Shown here piece after piece: positions 42,635 to 51,050 of a stretch of 64,000 nt of DNA. The stretch's first letter is position 1, and each line of letters begins with the position of its first letter. The stretch covers positions 185,236 through 249,235 of the forward strand of contig NZ_BDBL01000006.1 in the NCBI RefSeq assembly GCF_001612965.1. Direction: 5' to 3'. The notes beneath the pieces were generated by a model. The model was not told the DNA's origin. It ran no database searches and saw only the letters and a program-made list of their open reading frames with translations. Made by a program: the position numbers and the translations under genes. The DNA is from Nocardia kruczakiae NBRC 101016. Lineage in GTDB: Bacteria > Actinomycetota > Actinomycetes > Mycobacteriales > Mycobacteriaceae.

Positions 42635-43114
42635 TTACTGCCAGAGGCCGTCGTCGACCACTTCACCGGCGGCCGCGGCAAACGACTCCATGGCGCCGAC
42701 GAAGTCTCCGCGGTGCGTGGGTGGCATTTGGGCGAGGATTCGGGTGATCGCGTTGTGTCGGCGTCGCATGACCGACTGTAAGAGGTGGCGGCCGTGCTCG
42801 GTGATGGCCAGTTGCACTTGGCGGCGATCGGTGGATGACTCCTGACGTCTGAGAAGTTCGCGGGCGACGAGGGGGTCGCAGGCGCGGGTCGCGTTGGAGG
42901 GATGGATGCCGACGGCGTCGGCGAGGGCGTTCACATTGATCGGGCCCTGTGTAGCGACGATGACCAAGACCCGCAGTTGCTGCATAGAGAGGAGGTTTTC
43001 GACCTCCTCGAGCGAACGTACGGCGATGCCGACCAGCGCCTGCGCGGCGCGCATGACCGCGTGCACCTGAGCGTCGAGCTCTGCCCCGGGTTCGTCTGGT
43101 TCGCGCGCTGTCAC
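42635..43114 (-). CDS. MarR family regulator, 159 aa
   Basis: Winged-helix MarR: LSMQQLRVLVIVATQGPINVNALADAVGIHPSNATRACDPLVARELL, wing RRQESSTDRRQVQLAITEHGRHLL and C-terminal dimer helices. GTG 43114 is taken as start because homology begins there; upstream frame sequence is low-complexity and crosses the operator. It is divergent from the SDR gene at 43215 and very probably controls the long operon to the right through the inverted repeat at 43133-43152. Confidence 0.85.
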   Translation of the reverse strand: MTAREPDEPGAELDAQVHAVMRAAQALVGIAVRSLEEVENLLSMQQLRVLVIVATQGPINVNALADAVGIHPSNATRACDPLVARELLRRQESSTDRRQVQLAITEHGRHLLQSVMRRRHNAITRILAQMPPTHRGDFVGAMESFAAAAGEVVDDGLWQ

Positions 43115-43132
43115 GAGGGAGACGTTCCCACT

Positions 43133-43152
43133 TTTGCGTGCGCTTACGCAAA
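43133..43152. promoter_or_regulatory. MarR operator candidate TTTGCGT-n6-ACGCAAA
   Basis: A perfect 7-bp inverted repeat (TTTGCGT at 43133-43139, ACGCAAA at 43146-43152) with a 6-nt spacer, the spacing usual for MarR dimers. It lies 18 bp upstream of the MarR start and 62 bp upstream of the SDR start. Confidence 0.75.
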
Positions 43153-43214
43153 TATTGCGCGCTGATGTTTGTTGTCCGGGGTGCCGGGTAGGCGGTGGGC
43201 AGAACGGAGGTGTC

Positions 43215-44246
43215 ATGACCGACAGCAAACATAGGTCGCGGGTGGTTGTGGTGACCGGTGCCAGCGGCGGTATCGGGCGCGCGACGGCGGTGGCCTTCGG
43301 CCGGCGAGGCGACAGGATAGCGCTGCTCGCCAGGGGCGAAACAGGTTTGGCGGCCGCGGCCGAGCAGATTCGACGGGCGGGCGGCACCGCTCTGGTCGTG
43401 CCCACCGATATGGCCGAGAGCGAGCAGGTGACAGCGGCGGCCGAGCGGGTCGAACAGGAACTCGGGCCGATCGATGTGTGGGTGAATGTCGCGTTCACTT
43501 CCGTGTTCGCACCGTTCGACGAGATCGAGCCCGCAGAGTTCCGGCGGGTCACCGAGGTCTCCTACCTCGGCTACGTCTATGCCACGATGGCGGCTCTGAA
43601 GCGGATGAAGGCCCGCGATCGAGGCACGATCGTGCATGTCGGGTCGGCGCTGGCGTATCGCGGCATCCCGCTGCAGAGCGCCTATTGCGGAGCGAAACAC
43701 GCCATTCAAGGTTTTCACGAGTCGTTGCGATGCGAACTGCTGCACGAGCGCAGCAGGGTGCGGGTAACCATGGTGCAGATGCCCGCGGTGAACACGCCGC
43801 AGTTCTCGTGGGTGCTGTCGCGGCTGCCGAAGCAGGCTCAGCCGGTGCCGCCGATCTACCAGCCGGAGGTCGCCGCCCGCGCTGTGCTCTACGCCGCCGA
43901 CCACCCGAATCGACGCGAATACTGGGTGGGCGGCAGCACCGCGGGCACGCTGGCCGCCAATGCGATCGCGCCGGGCCTGCTCGATCGTTACCTGGCCAAA
44001 ACGGGTTTCGATTCCCAGCAGACCGATCAACCCCGCGACCCTGAGCAGCCCGAAAATCTGTGGCATCCCGCCGATGGCGAGCAGGGCAGGGACTTCGGCG
44101 CTCACGGCATCTTCGATTCCCGGTCCACCGAACACAGTGCGCAGTTGTGGGCCAGCCAGCACCACGGCACGGTGGCCGCCGCCGTCGCCGGGGCGGCTAT
44201 GGCGGCGCTGGGCCTGTGGTCCCGTTCGCGCCGGTCCCGGCTGTGA
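43215..44246 (+). CDS. SDR with C-terminal membrane tail, 343 aa
   Basis: ATG 43215 has CGGAGGTG upstream. SDR core: VVVVTGASGGIGRATAVAFG, NVAFTS in place of NNAG, catalytic Ser in HVGSALAYRGIP and YCGAK with Tyr and Lys. After residue ~250 comes an extension not seen in classic SDRs (ENLWHPADGEQGRDFGAHGIFDS) and a final hydrophobic helix ~315-336 (VAAAVAGAAMAALGLW) with a basic end, likely anchoring it to the membrane. Similar long SDRs occur in actinobacterial stress and redox operons. First gene of the operon; GTGA overlap with the next. Confidence 0.85.
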   Translation: MTDSKHRSRVVVVTGASGGIGRATAVAFGRRGDRIALLARGETGLAAAAEQIRRAGGTALVVPTDMAESEQVTAAAERVEQELGPIDVWVNVAFTSVFAPFDEIEPAEFRRVTEVSYLGYVYATMAALKRMKARDRGTIVHVGSALAYRGIPLQSAYCGAKHAIQGFHESLRCELLHERSRVRVTMVQMPAVNTPQFSWVLSRLPKQAQPVPPIYQPEVAARAVLYAADHPNRREYWVGGSTAGTLAANAIAPGLLDRYLAKTGFDSQQTDQPRDPEQPENLWHPADGEQGRDFGAHGIFDSRSTEHSAQLWASQHHGTVAAAVAGAAMAALGLWSRSRRSRL

Positions 44247-44602
44247 GCGCCCGCGCATCCGGTTCGGCGGTCCGGCGGAGCCGGCTGGCGGGCATCGTCG
44301 CCGGCCTATGCGGTGTGACTTTGCTGAGCGCTCCTCGCCGGTTCGTCGGCCCCGCCCCGAGGGCCGTGATCGTGGCGCGGCTGCTCGGCGCCCGATACGG
44401 GGTGCAGGGCGCGGTGCTGGTGGTGGCGCCTCGACCGTGGGTGCGCGTCGTGCGTGCCGTGGACCTCCTGCATGCCCTGAGCATGGCCGCATTTCTCGGC
44501 TCACCCCGATACCGGCGCCCGGCCCTGGCCAGCGCCGCACTCTCGGTCGGCCTGGCACTGCTGGCCCGGCCCACGTCACCTACAGCCTTCGCGAGGAGAT
44601 GA
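44243..44602 (+). CDS. Small membrane protein, 119 aa
   Basis: GTG start inside the stop of the SDR gene. Basic N-terminus, then hydrophobic stretches (LAGIVAGLCGVTLLS, GVQGAVLVVAP, ALASAALSVGLALL). No known domain recognised. It lies 3 bp before the next small membrane protein, so the two may form one membrane unit with the redox enzymes downstream. Confidence 0.7.
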   Translation: MSARASGSAVRRSRLAGIVAGLCGVTLLSAPRRFVGPAPRAVIVARLLGARYGVQGAVLVVAPRPWVRVVRAVDLLHALSMAAFLGSPRYRRPALASAALSVGLALLARPTSPTAFARR

Positions 44603-44605
44603 CCG

Positions 44606-45067
44606 ATGACGATTTCCCTACCTGGTCCCGCTGTTTTCCGCCGCGATGCCGAGCATGCGATCACCGAGGTCCGCACCGGCCGCTTCGAGCGCAGCCTGTC
44701 GGCGCTGACCGCCGCTGGTGCGCTGGTGACGGCCGCGGAAATCTTCTTCGAGCATGACCGGGCCAGTTTCGGCAACCGGATGATGTGGTTGCCGGTGGCT
44801 TTGGGGCCGGTTGGCGCTACTGCTGGAGTGGCCGGATTCTTCAGTGCGCGAGCCGCCCACACCGTCCTGCCGATCGCTTCGGCGGTCATTGTGGCCAACG
44901 GGGTGCAGGGGGTTTATCTGCATGCTCGTGGCATCGGCCAGAAACCGGGGGGCTGGCGAAACGCCCGCTACAACCTGGAGATGGGGCCCCCGCTGCTGGC
45001 TCCACTGTTGGTGACGATGGTCGGCGGCATGGGCCTTTTGGCGGCCCTGCTACGGCGGGAGCGCTGA
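44606..45067 (+). CDS. Membrane protein, 153 aa
   Basis: Four hydrophobic spans can be drawn (LSALTAAGALVTAAEIFF; MMWLPVALGPVGATAGVAGFF; HTVLPIASAVIVANGVQGVYL; PPLLAPLLVTMVGGMGLLAALL), with the conserved-looking loop HARGIGQKPGGWRNARYNLEMGPP between the last two. That loop suggests an unnamed family often next to GMC/G2DH genes. ATG 44606 with GAGGAG. It could anchor or take electrons from the dehydrogenase that follows; unknown. Confidence 0.75.
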   Translation: MTISLPGPAVFRRDAEHAITEVRTGRFERSLSALTAAGALVTAAEIFFEHDRASFGNRMMWLPVALGPVGATAGVAGFFSARAAHTVLPIASAVIVANGVQGVYLHARGIGQKPGGWRNARYNLEMGPPLLAPLLVTMVGGMGLLAALLRRER

Positions 45068-45726
45068 TGCGGCGCACGAACATATCGCCGGGAACCACGC
45101 CCGGTGGTCGGCAGCCGCGTTTCCCCTATTTCGACGTGCTGGCCCAGGCCGACTATTGGGATCCGGTGACGGCCGGGGTGGTGCTGGCTCGATTGGGGCC
45201 ACCGCCGCCGATCCGGTTCTTCACCCCCGACGAGGAGGCCGTCGCCGGCCCGCTACTGGATTTGCTGCTCGACCAGCATGATGAACCGAAAGTGCCGGTG
45301 CTGGCGATGATCGACTCACGTCTGGCCGAGGCCAGTACCGACGGATGGCGCTACGAAGACATGCCCGAAGACGGTCAGGCGTGGCGGATCAGTCTGGCAG
45401 GACTCGACGAAGACGCCCACGACACCTACGGCGCCGGATTCGCTCGCTGCACCGATGAGGCGCGCAAGACGCTGATCCAGACCGTCGCGGACCTGGTCGA
45501 CAAGTCTTGGCACGGGATGCCCGCCGGCCGAGTGTGGAGCCTGTGGACACGCTACGCGTGCAGCGCCTTCTACTCCCACCCGTGGGCGTGGAACGAAATG
45601 GGTTTCAGCGGACCGGCCTACCCGCGCGGATACAAGAACACCGGTATCGATCGGCGCGAGCCGTGGGAGGTGCGCGACCACACCGACGTCGACCCGGTCG
45701 CCGAGCCACCGGAGGTGACGCGGTGA
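45067..45726 (+). CDS. Gluconate 2-dehydrogenase subunit 3 family protein, 219 aa
   Basis: ATG 45067 overlaps the previous stop. The pattern PDEEAVAGPLLDLLLDQ, FARCTDEARKTLIQTVAD and W-rich SAFYSHPWAWNEMGFSGPAYPRGY fits the small subunit of membrane-bound gluconate/2-ketogluconate dehydrogenases. That subunit chaperones and exports the FAD subunit. No Tat twin-arginine signal is evident here, so the complex may be cytoplasmic. Coupled by GTGA to the GMC gene. Confidence 0.8.
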   Translation: MRRTNISPGTTPGGRQPRFPYFDVLAQADYWDPVTAGVVLARLGPPPPIRFFTPDEEAVAGPLLDLLLDQHDEPKVPVLAMIDSRLAEASTDGWRYEDMPEDGQAWRISLAGLDEDAHDTYGAGFARCTDEARKTLIQTVADLVDKSWHGMPAGRVWSLWTRYACSAFYSHPWAWNEMGFSGPAYPRGYKNTGIDRREPWEVRDHTDVDPVAEPPEVTR

Positions 45727-47423
45727 AGTGGGGACAGTGGCCGTTGCGCGACGGCGCGGCCGACGCGGTACGGCAACGCAATGCTTCGGCGTGGTTGCTG
45801 CCGCTCGGTGACCAGCGCAGCGATCATGGATTGCGCCGCGACATGCGCCGCTTCGCCGATCGCGAGGTCGTCGACGCCGTGATCGTCGGCGCCGGGGCGG
45901 GCGGTGCGACGATGCTGCAGCGGTTGGCTCGCGCAGGGTGGAGGGTGGTGGCATTGGACGCGGGCCCGTTCTGGGACCCCGACCGTGACTGGGTCTCCGA
46001 CGAGGCCGGCTCGCATCAATTGTACTGGACCGAACCCAGGGTCATCGCCGGCGCGGACCCGGTTCCGTTGGGCGCCAACAACTCCGGGCGTGGCGTGGGC
46101 GGGTCGATGGTGCACTATGCCGGCTATACGCCCCGGCTGCATCCCAGTGACTTCAGCACCCGCAGTAGCGACGGGGTCGGTGCGGACTGGCCGATCGATT
46201 ACGCCGATCTCGAGCCCTACTACGACGCGATCGAAGCCGAGCTACCGGTAGCGGGGGAGGACTGGCCGTGGGGAGTCCCGCACACCTATCCGCAGTCGCC
46301 GCATCCGGTCGGCGGCAACGGGGAGGTGTTGCAGCGGGGAGCGCGCCGGCTCGCGATCACCACCAAAGTCGGCCCGGTCGCCATCACCAACGGCAGATTC
46401 GGGCATCGCCCGCATTGCATCTACCGCGGTTTCTGCCTGCAAGGCTGCAAGGTCAACGCCAAAGCTTCCCCCTTGATCACCCACGTGCCCGACGCCTTGG
46501 CCCACGGCGCCGAGATCCGCGCCGATTGCATGGTCACCCGTATCGAGATCGACGACCGCACCGGACAAGCCACAGGTGTGCGGTACGTGCGCGAAGGAGT
46601 CGAGCATCTGCAGCGAGCACGCCTCGTCATCGTCGCCGGCTACTCGATCGAAACGCCGCGATTGCTGCTCAACTCGGCCACGCGACGCTTTCCCGACGGA
46701 CTGTGCAACGACCACGACCTCGTCGGCCGCTACCTCATGGTGCAGGGCGCGCCGCAAACCGCCGGCCGCTTCGACGACGAAGTGCGCATGTACAAGGCAC
46801 CACCACCGGAAGTATCGAGCGAACAGTTCTACGAAACCGACCCCACCAAGCCCTACGCGCGCGGTTTCTCGATCCAAACGGTGTCGCCGCTGCCGATCAC
46901 CTGGTCCGAACACATCATCGGACAGGGGCATTGGGGCGCGTCGCTGCGGGAGTACATGCGCGATTACGTGCACTGGTCGTGTCTGGGAGCGCTGTGCGAA
47001 TTCCTGCCCCGCGCCGAGAACAGGGTCAGCCTGGCCGACGAGACCGACCGCCACGGGCTGCCGATCGCCCGCTTCTCCTACAGCCAGTGCGACAACGACC
47101 GCGCGCTGATGCAGGCCGCGCAGTCGGTCATGGAAGACATTCAGCGCGCGGCCGGCGCGCGGGAAGTCATCACCTTCCAGCGATACGCGCACCTGGTCGG
47201 CGGTGCCCGCATGGGCGACCGGCCCGAGAACGGAGTCGTCGACGCGGACTGCCGCAGCTTCGCCATACCCAACCTGTACATCACCGATGGAAGCGTCCTG
47301 CCCACCCAGGGCGCCGCCAACCCCGCGCTGACGATCATGGCCATCGCCGCCCGCGCCGCCGACCGGCTCATCGGCGCAGCCCGGATCCCCAGCGCACCCG
47401 TAGGAGGACGACATCATGCCTGA
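45723..47423 (+). CDS. GMC-family FAD oxidoreductase (gluconate-dehydrogenase-like large subunit), 566 aa
   Basis: FAD motif DAVIVGAGAGGATMLQRLARAGWRVVALDAG at ~residue 50, NNSGRGVGGSMVHYAGYTPRLHPSDF, and the C-terminal domain with RYAHLVGGARMGDRPENGVVD and LYITDGSVLPTQGAANPALTIMAIAARAAD, characteristic of GMC dehydrogenases of sugars and alcohols. The cluster CIYRGFCLQGCKVNAK with three cysteines resembles the FAD-subunit Cys motif of gluconate dehydrogenases. Coupled to its small subunit upstream; its 3' end overlaps the next gene by 8 bp. Substrate unknown. Confidence 0.88.
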   Translation: MKWGQWPLRDGAADAVRQRNASAWLLPLGDQRSDHGLRRDMRRFADREVVDAVIVGAGAGGATMLQRLARAGWRVVALDAGPFWDPDRDWVSDEAGSHQLYWTEPRVIAGADPVPLGANNSGRGVGGSMVHYAGYTPRLHPSDFSTRSSDGVGADWPIDYADLEPYYDAIEAELPVAGEDWPWGVPHTYPQSPHPVGGNGEVLQRGARRLAITTKVGPVAITNGRFGHRPHCIYRGFCLQGCKVNAKASPLITHVPDALAHGAEIRADCMVTRIEIDDRTGQATGVRYVREGVEHLQRARLVIVAGYSIETPRLLLNSATRRFPDGLCNDHDLVGRYLMVQGAPQTAGRFDDEVRMYKAPPPEVSSEQFYETDPTKPYARGFSIQTVSPLPITWSEHIIGQGHWGASLREYMRDYVHWSCLGALCEFLPRAENRVSLADETDRHGLPIARFSYSQCDNDRALMQAAQSVMEDIQRAAGAREVITFQRYAHLVGGARMGDRPENGVVDADCRSFAIPNLYITDGSVLPTQGAANPALTIMAIAARAADRLIGAARIPSAPVGGRHHA

Positions 47424-49209
47424 AACAGTTGCCGATCACCTGCTCGCCCGGCTTCGGCAGTGGGGTGTCGAGACCGTTTTCGGTTACGCCGGTGACGGCA
47501 TCAATGGACTGCTCGCCGCATGGGGTCGCGCCGAGGACGATCCTCGCTTCATTCAAGTGCGTCATGAGGAGATGGCCGCCTTCGAGGCAGTGGGTTACGC
47601 CAAGTTCAGCGGGAGGGTGGGCGTCTGCGCGGCGACCTCGGGGCCCGGGGCGATCCACCTGCTCAACGGCCTGTACGACGCCAAACTCGACCACGTGCCG
47701 GTGGTGGCGATCGTCGGGCAGACCAACCGCTCGGCGATGGGGGGATCCTACCAGCAGGAAGTCGATCTGCTGACACTGTTCAAAGACGTTGCCTCCGAAT
47801 ACGTCCAGATGGTCACGGTGCCCGAACAGCTGCCCAACGTCCTCGACCGCGCCATCCGCACCGCCCTGAGCCAACGCGCGCCGACAGCGATCATCATTCC
47901 CGCCGACGTCCAAGAACTGCCCTACTCCCCACCGAGCCACGAATTCAAGATGGTGCCCTCCTCCCTGGGTATCGACTTCCCGACACCCACCGTCGACGAC
48001 GAGGCGATCACCCGCGCCGCCGAGGTCCTCAATTCCGGGAACAAGACCGCGATCCTGGTCGGCCAGGGCGCACGCGGCGCACGCCGAGAGATCGTCGATG
48101 TCGCCGACGTGCTGGGTGCCGGCGTCGCGAAGGCGCTGCTCGGCAAGGACGTGTTACCCGACGACCTGCCCTTCGTCACCGGTTCGATCGGGCTGCTGGG
48201 CACCCGGCCCAGCTACGAGATGATGCGCGGCTGCGACACGCTGCTCACCATCGGCTCCAGTTTCCCTTACACCCAGTTCATGCCCGAGTTCGGACAGGCG
48301 CGGGCAGTGCAGATCGACATCGACGGCCGCTTCGTCGGCATGCGCTATCCCTACGAGGTCAATCTCGTCGGTGACGCCCAGGCGACACTGCGCGCGCTGC
48401 TGCCACGGCTGCGGCGGCGCGAGGATCGATCATGGCGGGAGAAGATCGAGAAGAACGTCGACACCTGGTGGTCGACGATGCGGGCCGAGGCGATGGTCGA
48501 CGGCGACCCAGTCAATCCGATGCGCCTGTTCTGGGAACTGTCGGCACAACTGCCCGCCGACGCCATCGTCACCGCGGACTCGGGCTCCTCGGCGAACTGG
48601 TATGCCCGGCACCTGCGCTTCCACACCGACATGCGCGGGTCACTGTCGGGAAACCTGGCAACCATGGGCCCGGGCGTGCCCTATGCGATCGGTGCGAAGT
48701 TCGCCTGTCCCGACCGGCCGGCGATCGCGTTCGCCGGCGACGGCGCGATGCAGATGAACGGACTCAACGAACTCATCACCATCAAACGATATTGGACCGA
48801 CTGGACCGACCCGCGCCTGATCATCGCCGTGCTGCACAACAACGATCTCAATCAGGTGACCTGGGAGATGCGCGCAATGGAAGGCGCACCGAAATTCGAA
48901 CAGTCCCAACGTCTTCCGGACGTGGACTACGCGGCGTTCGCTGCCGGGCTCGGGCTGGCGGCCGAGACGATCACCGATCCCGACCAGCTCGCCTCGGCCT
49001 GGCAACGGGCCCTGTCGGCCGACCGGCCGACGGTGCTGGATGTGCACTGCGACCCGAACTTCCCGCCGATACCGCCGCACGCCACCGTCGAACAGATGAA
49101 AGACGCCGCCCTGGCCCTGGCCAAGGGTGACGCGGACAGGTGGGAAATCATCAAACAAGGTCTCAAAACCAAGGCCCAGGAATTCCTGCCGCACCGGACC
49201 GCTGAATGA
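47416..49209 (+). CDS. TPP-dependent pyruvate oxidase/dehydrogenase-like enzyme, 597 aa
   Basis: Three-domain TPP enzyme of the acetolactate-synthase/pyruvate-oxidase family. N-terminal Pyr domain has VFGYAGDGINGLL and the activating Glu in VRHEEMAAFEAVGYAKFSG; the middle domain is the nucleotide-binding type; the C-terminal PP domain has FAGDGAMQMNGLNEL...NNDLNQV at ~440-475, the Mg/TPP motif GDG-x(~26)-NN. Closest by wording to PoxB-like quinone-dependent pyruvate oxidases. It may oxidise pyruvate or another 2-keto acid to acetate and CO2 and feed quinone, matching the dehydrogenase around it. ATG 47416 overlaps the GMC gene. Confidence 0.85.
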   Translation: MPETVADHLLARLRQWGVETVFGYAGDGINGLLAAWGRAEDDPRFIQVRHEEMAAFEAVGYAKFSGRVGVCAATSGPGAIHLLNGLYDAKLDHVPVVAIVGQTNRSAMGGSYQQEVDLLTLFKDVASEYVQMVTVPEQLPNVLDRAIRTALSQRAPTAIIIPADVQELPYSPPSHEFKMVPSSLGIDFPTPTVDDEAITRAAEVLNSGNKTAILVGQGARGARREIVDVADVLGAGVAKALLGKDVLPDDLPFVTGSIGLLGTRPSYEMMRGCDTLLTIGSSFPYTQFMPEFGQARAVQIDIDGRFVGMRYPYEVNLVGDAQATLRALLPRLRRREDRSWREKIEKNVDTWWSTMRAEAMVDGDPVNPMRLFWELSAQLPADAIVTADSGSSANWYARHLRFHTDMRGSLSGNLATMGPGVPYAIGAKFACPDRPAIAFAGDGAMQMNGLNELITIKRYWTDWTDPRLIIAVLHNNDLNQVTWEMRAMEGAPKFEQSQRLPDVDYAAFAAGLGLAAETITDPDQLASAWQRALSADRPTVLDVHCDPNFPPIPPHATVEQMKDAALALAKGDADRWEIIKQGLKTKAQEFLPHRTAE

Positions 49210-49234
49210 CCACAACCGAACCGACGGTGAAACC

Positions 49235-51001
49235 ATGAGCGAGACGGACTGGCAGGCCTTCCCGCCGCATGTACTGCGCGAATACGCGCTACTGGCCGAC
49301 GGCGAACGAGGCGCACTGTGCGGGCCCCGCGGCGACATCGCCTGGCTGTGCGCGCCGGGCTGGGACGACGAGGCCGTGCTGTCGACACTGATCGGCGGCA
49401 GCGGAGCCTACTCGGTCAGCCCCGCGGGCACCTCGGTGTGGGGCGGCTACTACGAGCCCGGCACACTGATCTGGCGCAACCGCTGGGTCACCACCGACAC
49501 TGTCGTGGAATGCCGGGAAGCCCTGCGATTCCCCGGCGACCCCCACCGAGTGGTGCTCTTACGCCGCATCGATGCGGTGGACCGCGACGTCGCCATACAC
49601 GTGCAACTCGACGTGCGCGACGGCTTCGGCCGTCGAGGAATGCGCCAGCTGCGGCGCGACCGACACGGTCGCTGGAGCGCCCGCACCGGAGGACTGTGGT
49701 TGCGCTGGTCCGGCGCCCCCGACGCGACGCCGGACGAGCACCACCGGTTACGGCTGGACTTGACACTGCGCGGCGGCAGCCACCACGACCTGGTGCTCGA
49801 GATCAGCGACCGGCCCCTGGATGAGCCGATCGACGCTGATGTGGCCTGGTCCGAAACCGAATACGCCTGGCAGGTCGCAGTACCCGAGTTCGACCACAGC
49901 GTGGCACCCCGCGACGCGCGCCACGCCTACGCGGTACTGCGCGGTCTCACCACACAAGGCGGCGGCATGGTCGCCGCCGCCACCCTGGGCCTGCCCGAAC
50001 GAGCCGAAGCCGGCCGCAACTACGACTACCGCTATGTCTGGCTGCGGGACCAGTGCTACGCCGGACTCGCGGCCGCCGTCACCGAGCCCCACCCACTGCT
50101 GCACGACGCGGTCGCCTTCACCACCGCTCGCGTGCTCGAACACGGCGATCGCCTCGCCCCCGCGTACCGCACTGACGGCTCGGCCCTGCCCCGCGAATCG
50201 ACACTCGAGCTGTCGGGCTATCCCGGCGGCACGGGTGTCGTCGGAAACTGGGTCACCGGCCAGTTTCAGCTCGACGCGCTCGGTGAAATCCTGCAGCTGC
50301 TGGCCACCATGGCCCGCTATGACCAACTCGAGGGCGACGCCCGCAAAGCGGTGGACGTCGTCGTCGACCTCATCGCCACCCGATGGCAACGCCCGGAGGC
50401 CGGAATCTGGGAGCTCCACGACTCCTGGTGGACCCAGTCCCGGCTGGCGTGCGTGGCAGGGCTGCGAGCCATCGCCACCCAGATGCCCGCGGCACGAGGC
50501 GGCGAGCTGGTCGGTCTCGCCGACGCCATCCTGGCCGAAACCACCCGCCGCTGCCTGAGCCCGCAAGGCTTCTGGCAGCGTAACCCGGAACTGGCGACCA
50601 CCGACGCATCACTGCTGCTGCCACCGGTGCGCGGCGCAGTGCCGGCACACGACCCACGCACCCTGGCCACCCTCGCCGCGGTCCACCGTGAACTCACCGA
50701 GGACGGCTACGTATACCGATTCGCCCACGACGCTCGACCACTCGGCGAAGCCGAAGGCGCATTCCTGTTGTGCGGGTTTATCATGAGCCTGGCGACCTGG
50801 CACCAAGGCGATGACACCGAAGCATTTCGCTGGTTCGAACGCAACCGAGCCGCATGCGGACCGCCCGGCCTGCTCACCGAGGAGTTCGACGTCCGCCAAC
50901 GCCAACTACGCGGCAACATGCCCCAAGCGTTCGTCCACGCCCTACTCCTCGAGTCCGCACAGCGACTGGCCACCAGCCCGAATGCCGTCGCCACGAACTG
51001 A
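49235..51001 (+). CDS. Glycoside hydrolase family 15 enzyme (trehalase/glucoamylase-like), 588 aa
   Basis: N-terminal beta-sandwich (YALLADGERGALCGPRGDIAWLCAPGWDD) and an (alpha/alpha)6 barrel. GH15 landmarks: AGRNYDYRYVWLRDQCYAG near residue 260, catalytic general acid in EAGIWELHDSWW, and general base Glu in GLLTEEFDVRQRQLRGNMPQAFVHALL. The N-terminal and RNYDYRYVWLRD wording resembles the mycobacterial GH15 trehalase group. No signal peptide, so intracellular. It would release glucose from trehalose or an alpha-glucan, perhaps fuelling the neighbouring sugar dehydrogenase. Start ATG 49235, 25 bp after the TPP gene. Confidence 0.88.
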   Translation: MSETDWQAFPPHVLREYALLADGERGALCGPRGDIAWLCAPGWDDEAVLSTLIGGSGAYSVSPAGTSVWGGYYEPGTLIWRNRWVTTDTVVECREALRFPGDPHRVVLLRRIDAVDRDVAIHVQLDVRDGFGRRGMRQLRRDRHGRWSARTGGLWLRWSGAPDATPDEHHRLRLDLTLRGGSHHDLVLEISDRPLDEPIDADVAWSETEYAWQVAVPEFDHSVAPRDARHAYAVLRGLTTQGGGMVAAATLGLPERAEAGRNYDYRYVWLRDQCYAGLAAAVTEPHPLLHDAVAFTTARVLEHGDRLAPAYRTDGSALPRESTLELSGYPGGTGVVGNWVTGQFQLDALGEILQLLATMARYDQLEGDARKAVDVVVDLIATRWQRPEAGIWELHDSWWTQSRLACVAGLRAIATQMPAARGGELVGLADAILAETTRRCLSPQGFWQRNPELATTDASLLLPPVRGAVPAHDPRTLATLAAVHRELTEDGYVYRFAHDARPLGEAEGAFLLCGFIMSLATWHQGDDTEAFRWFERNRAACGPPGLLTEEFDVRQRQLRGNMPQAFVHALLLESAQRLATSPNAVATN

Positions 51002-51050
51002 GCGAGCATCCACACAAGCCGTGCGCCGTCCGATCCCCAAAGGCAGAGCC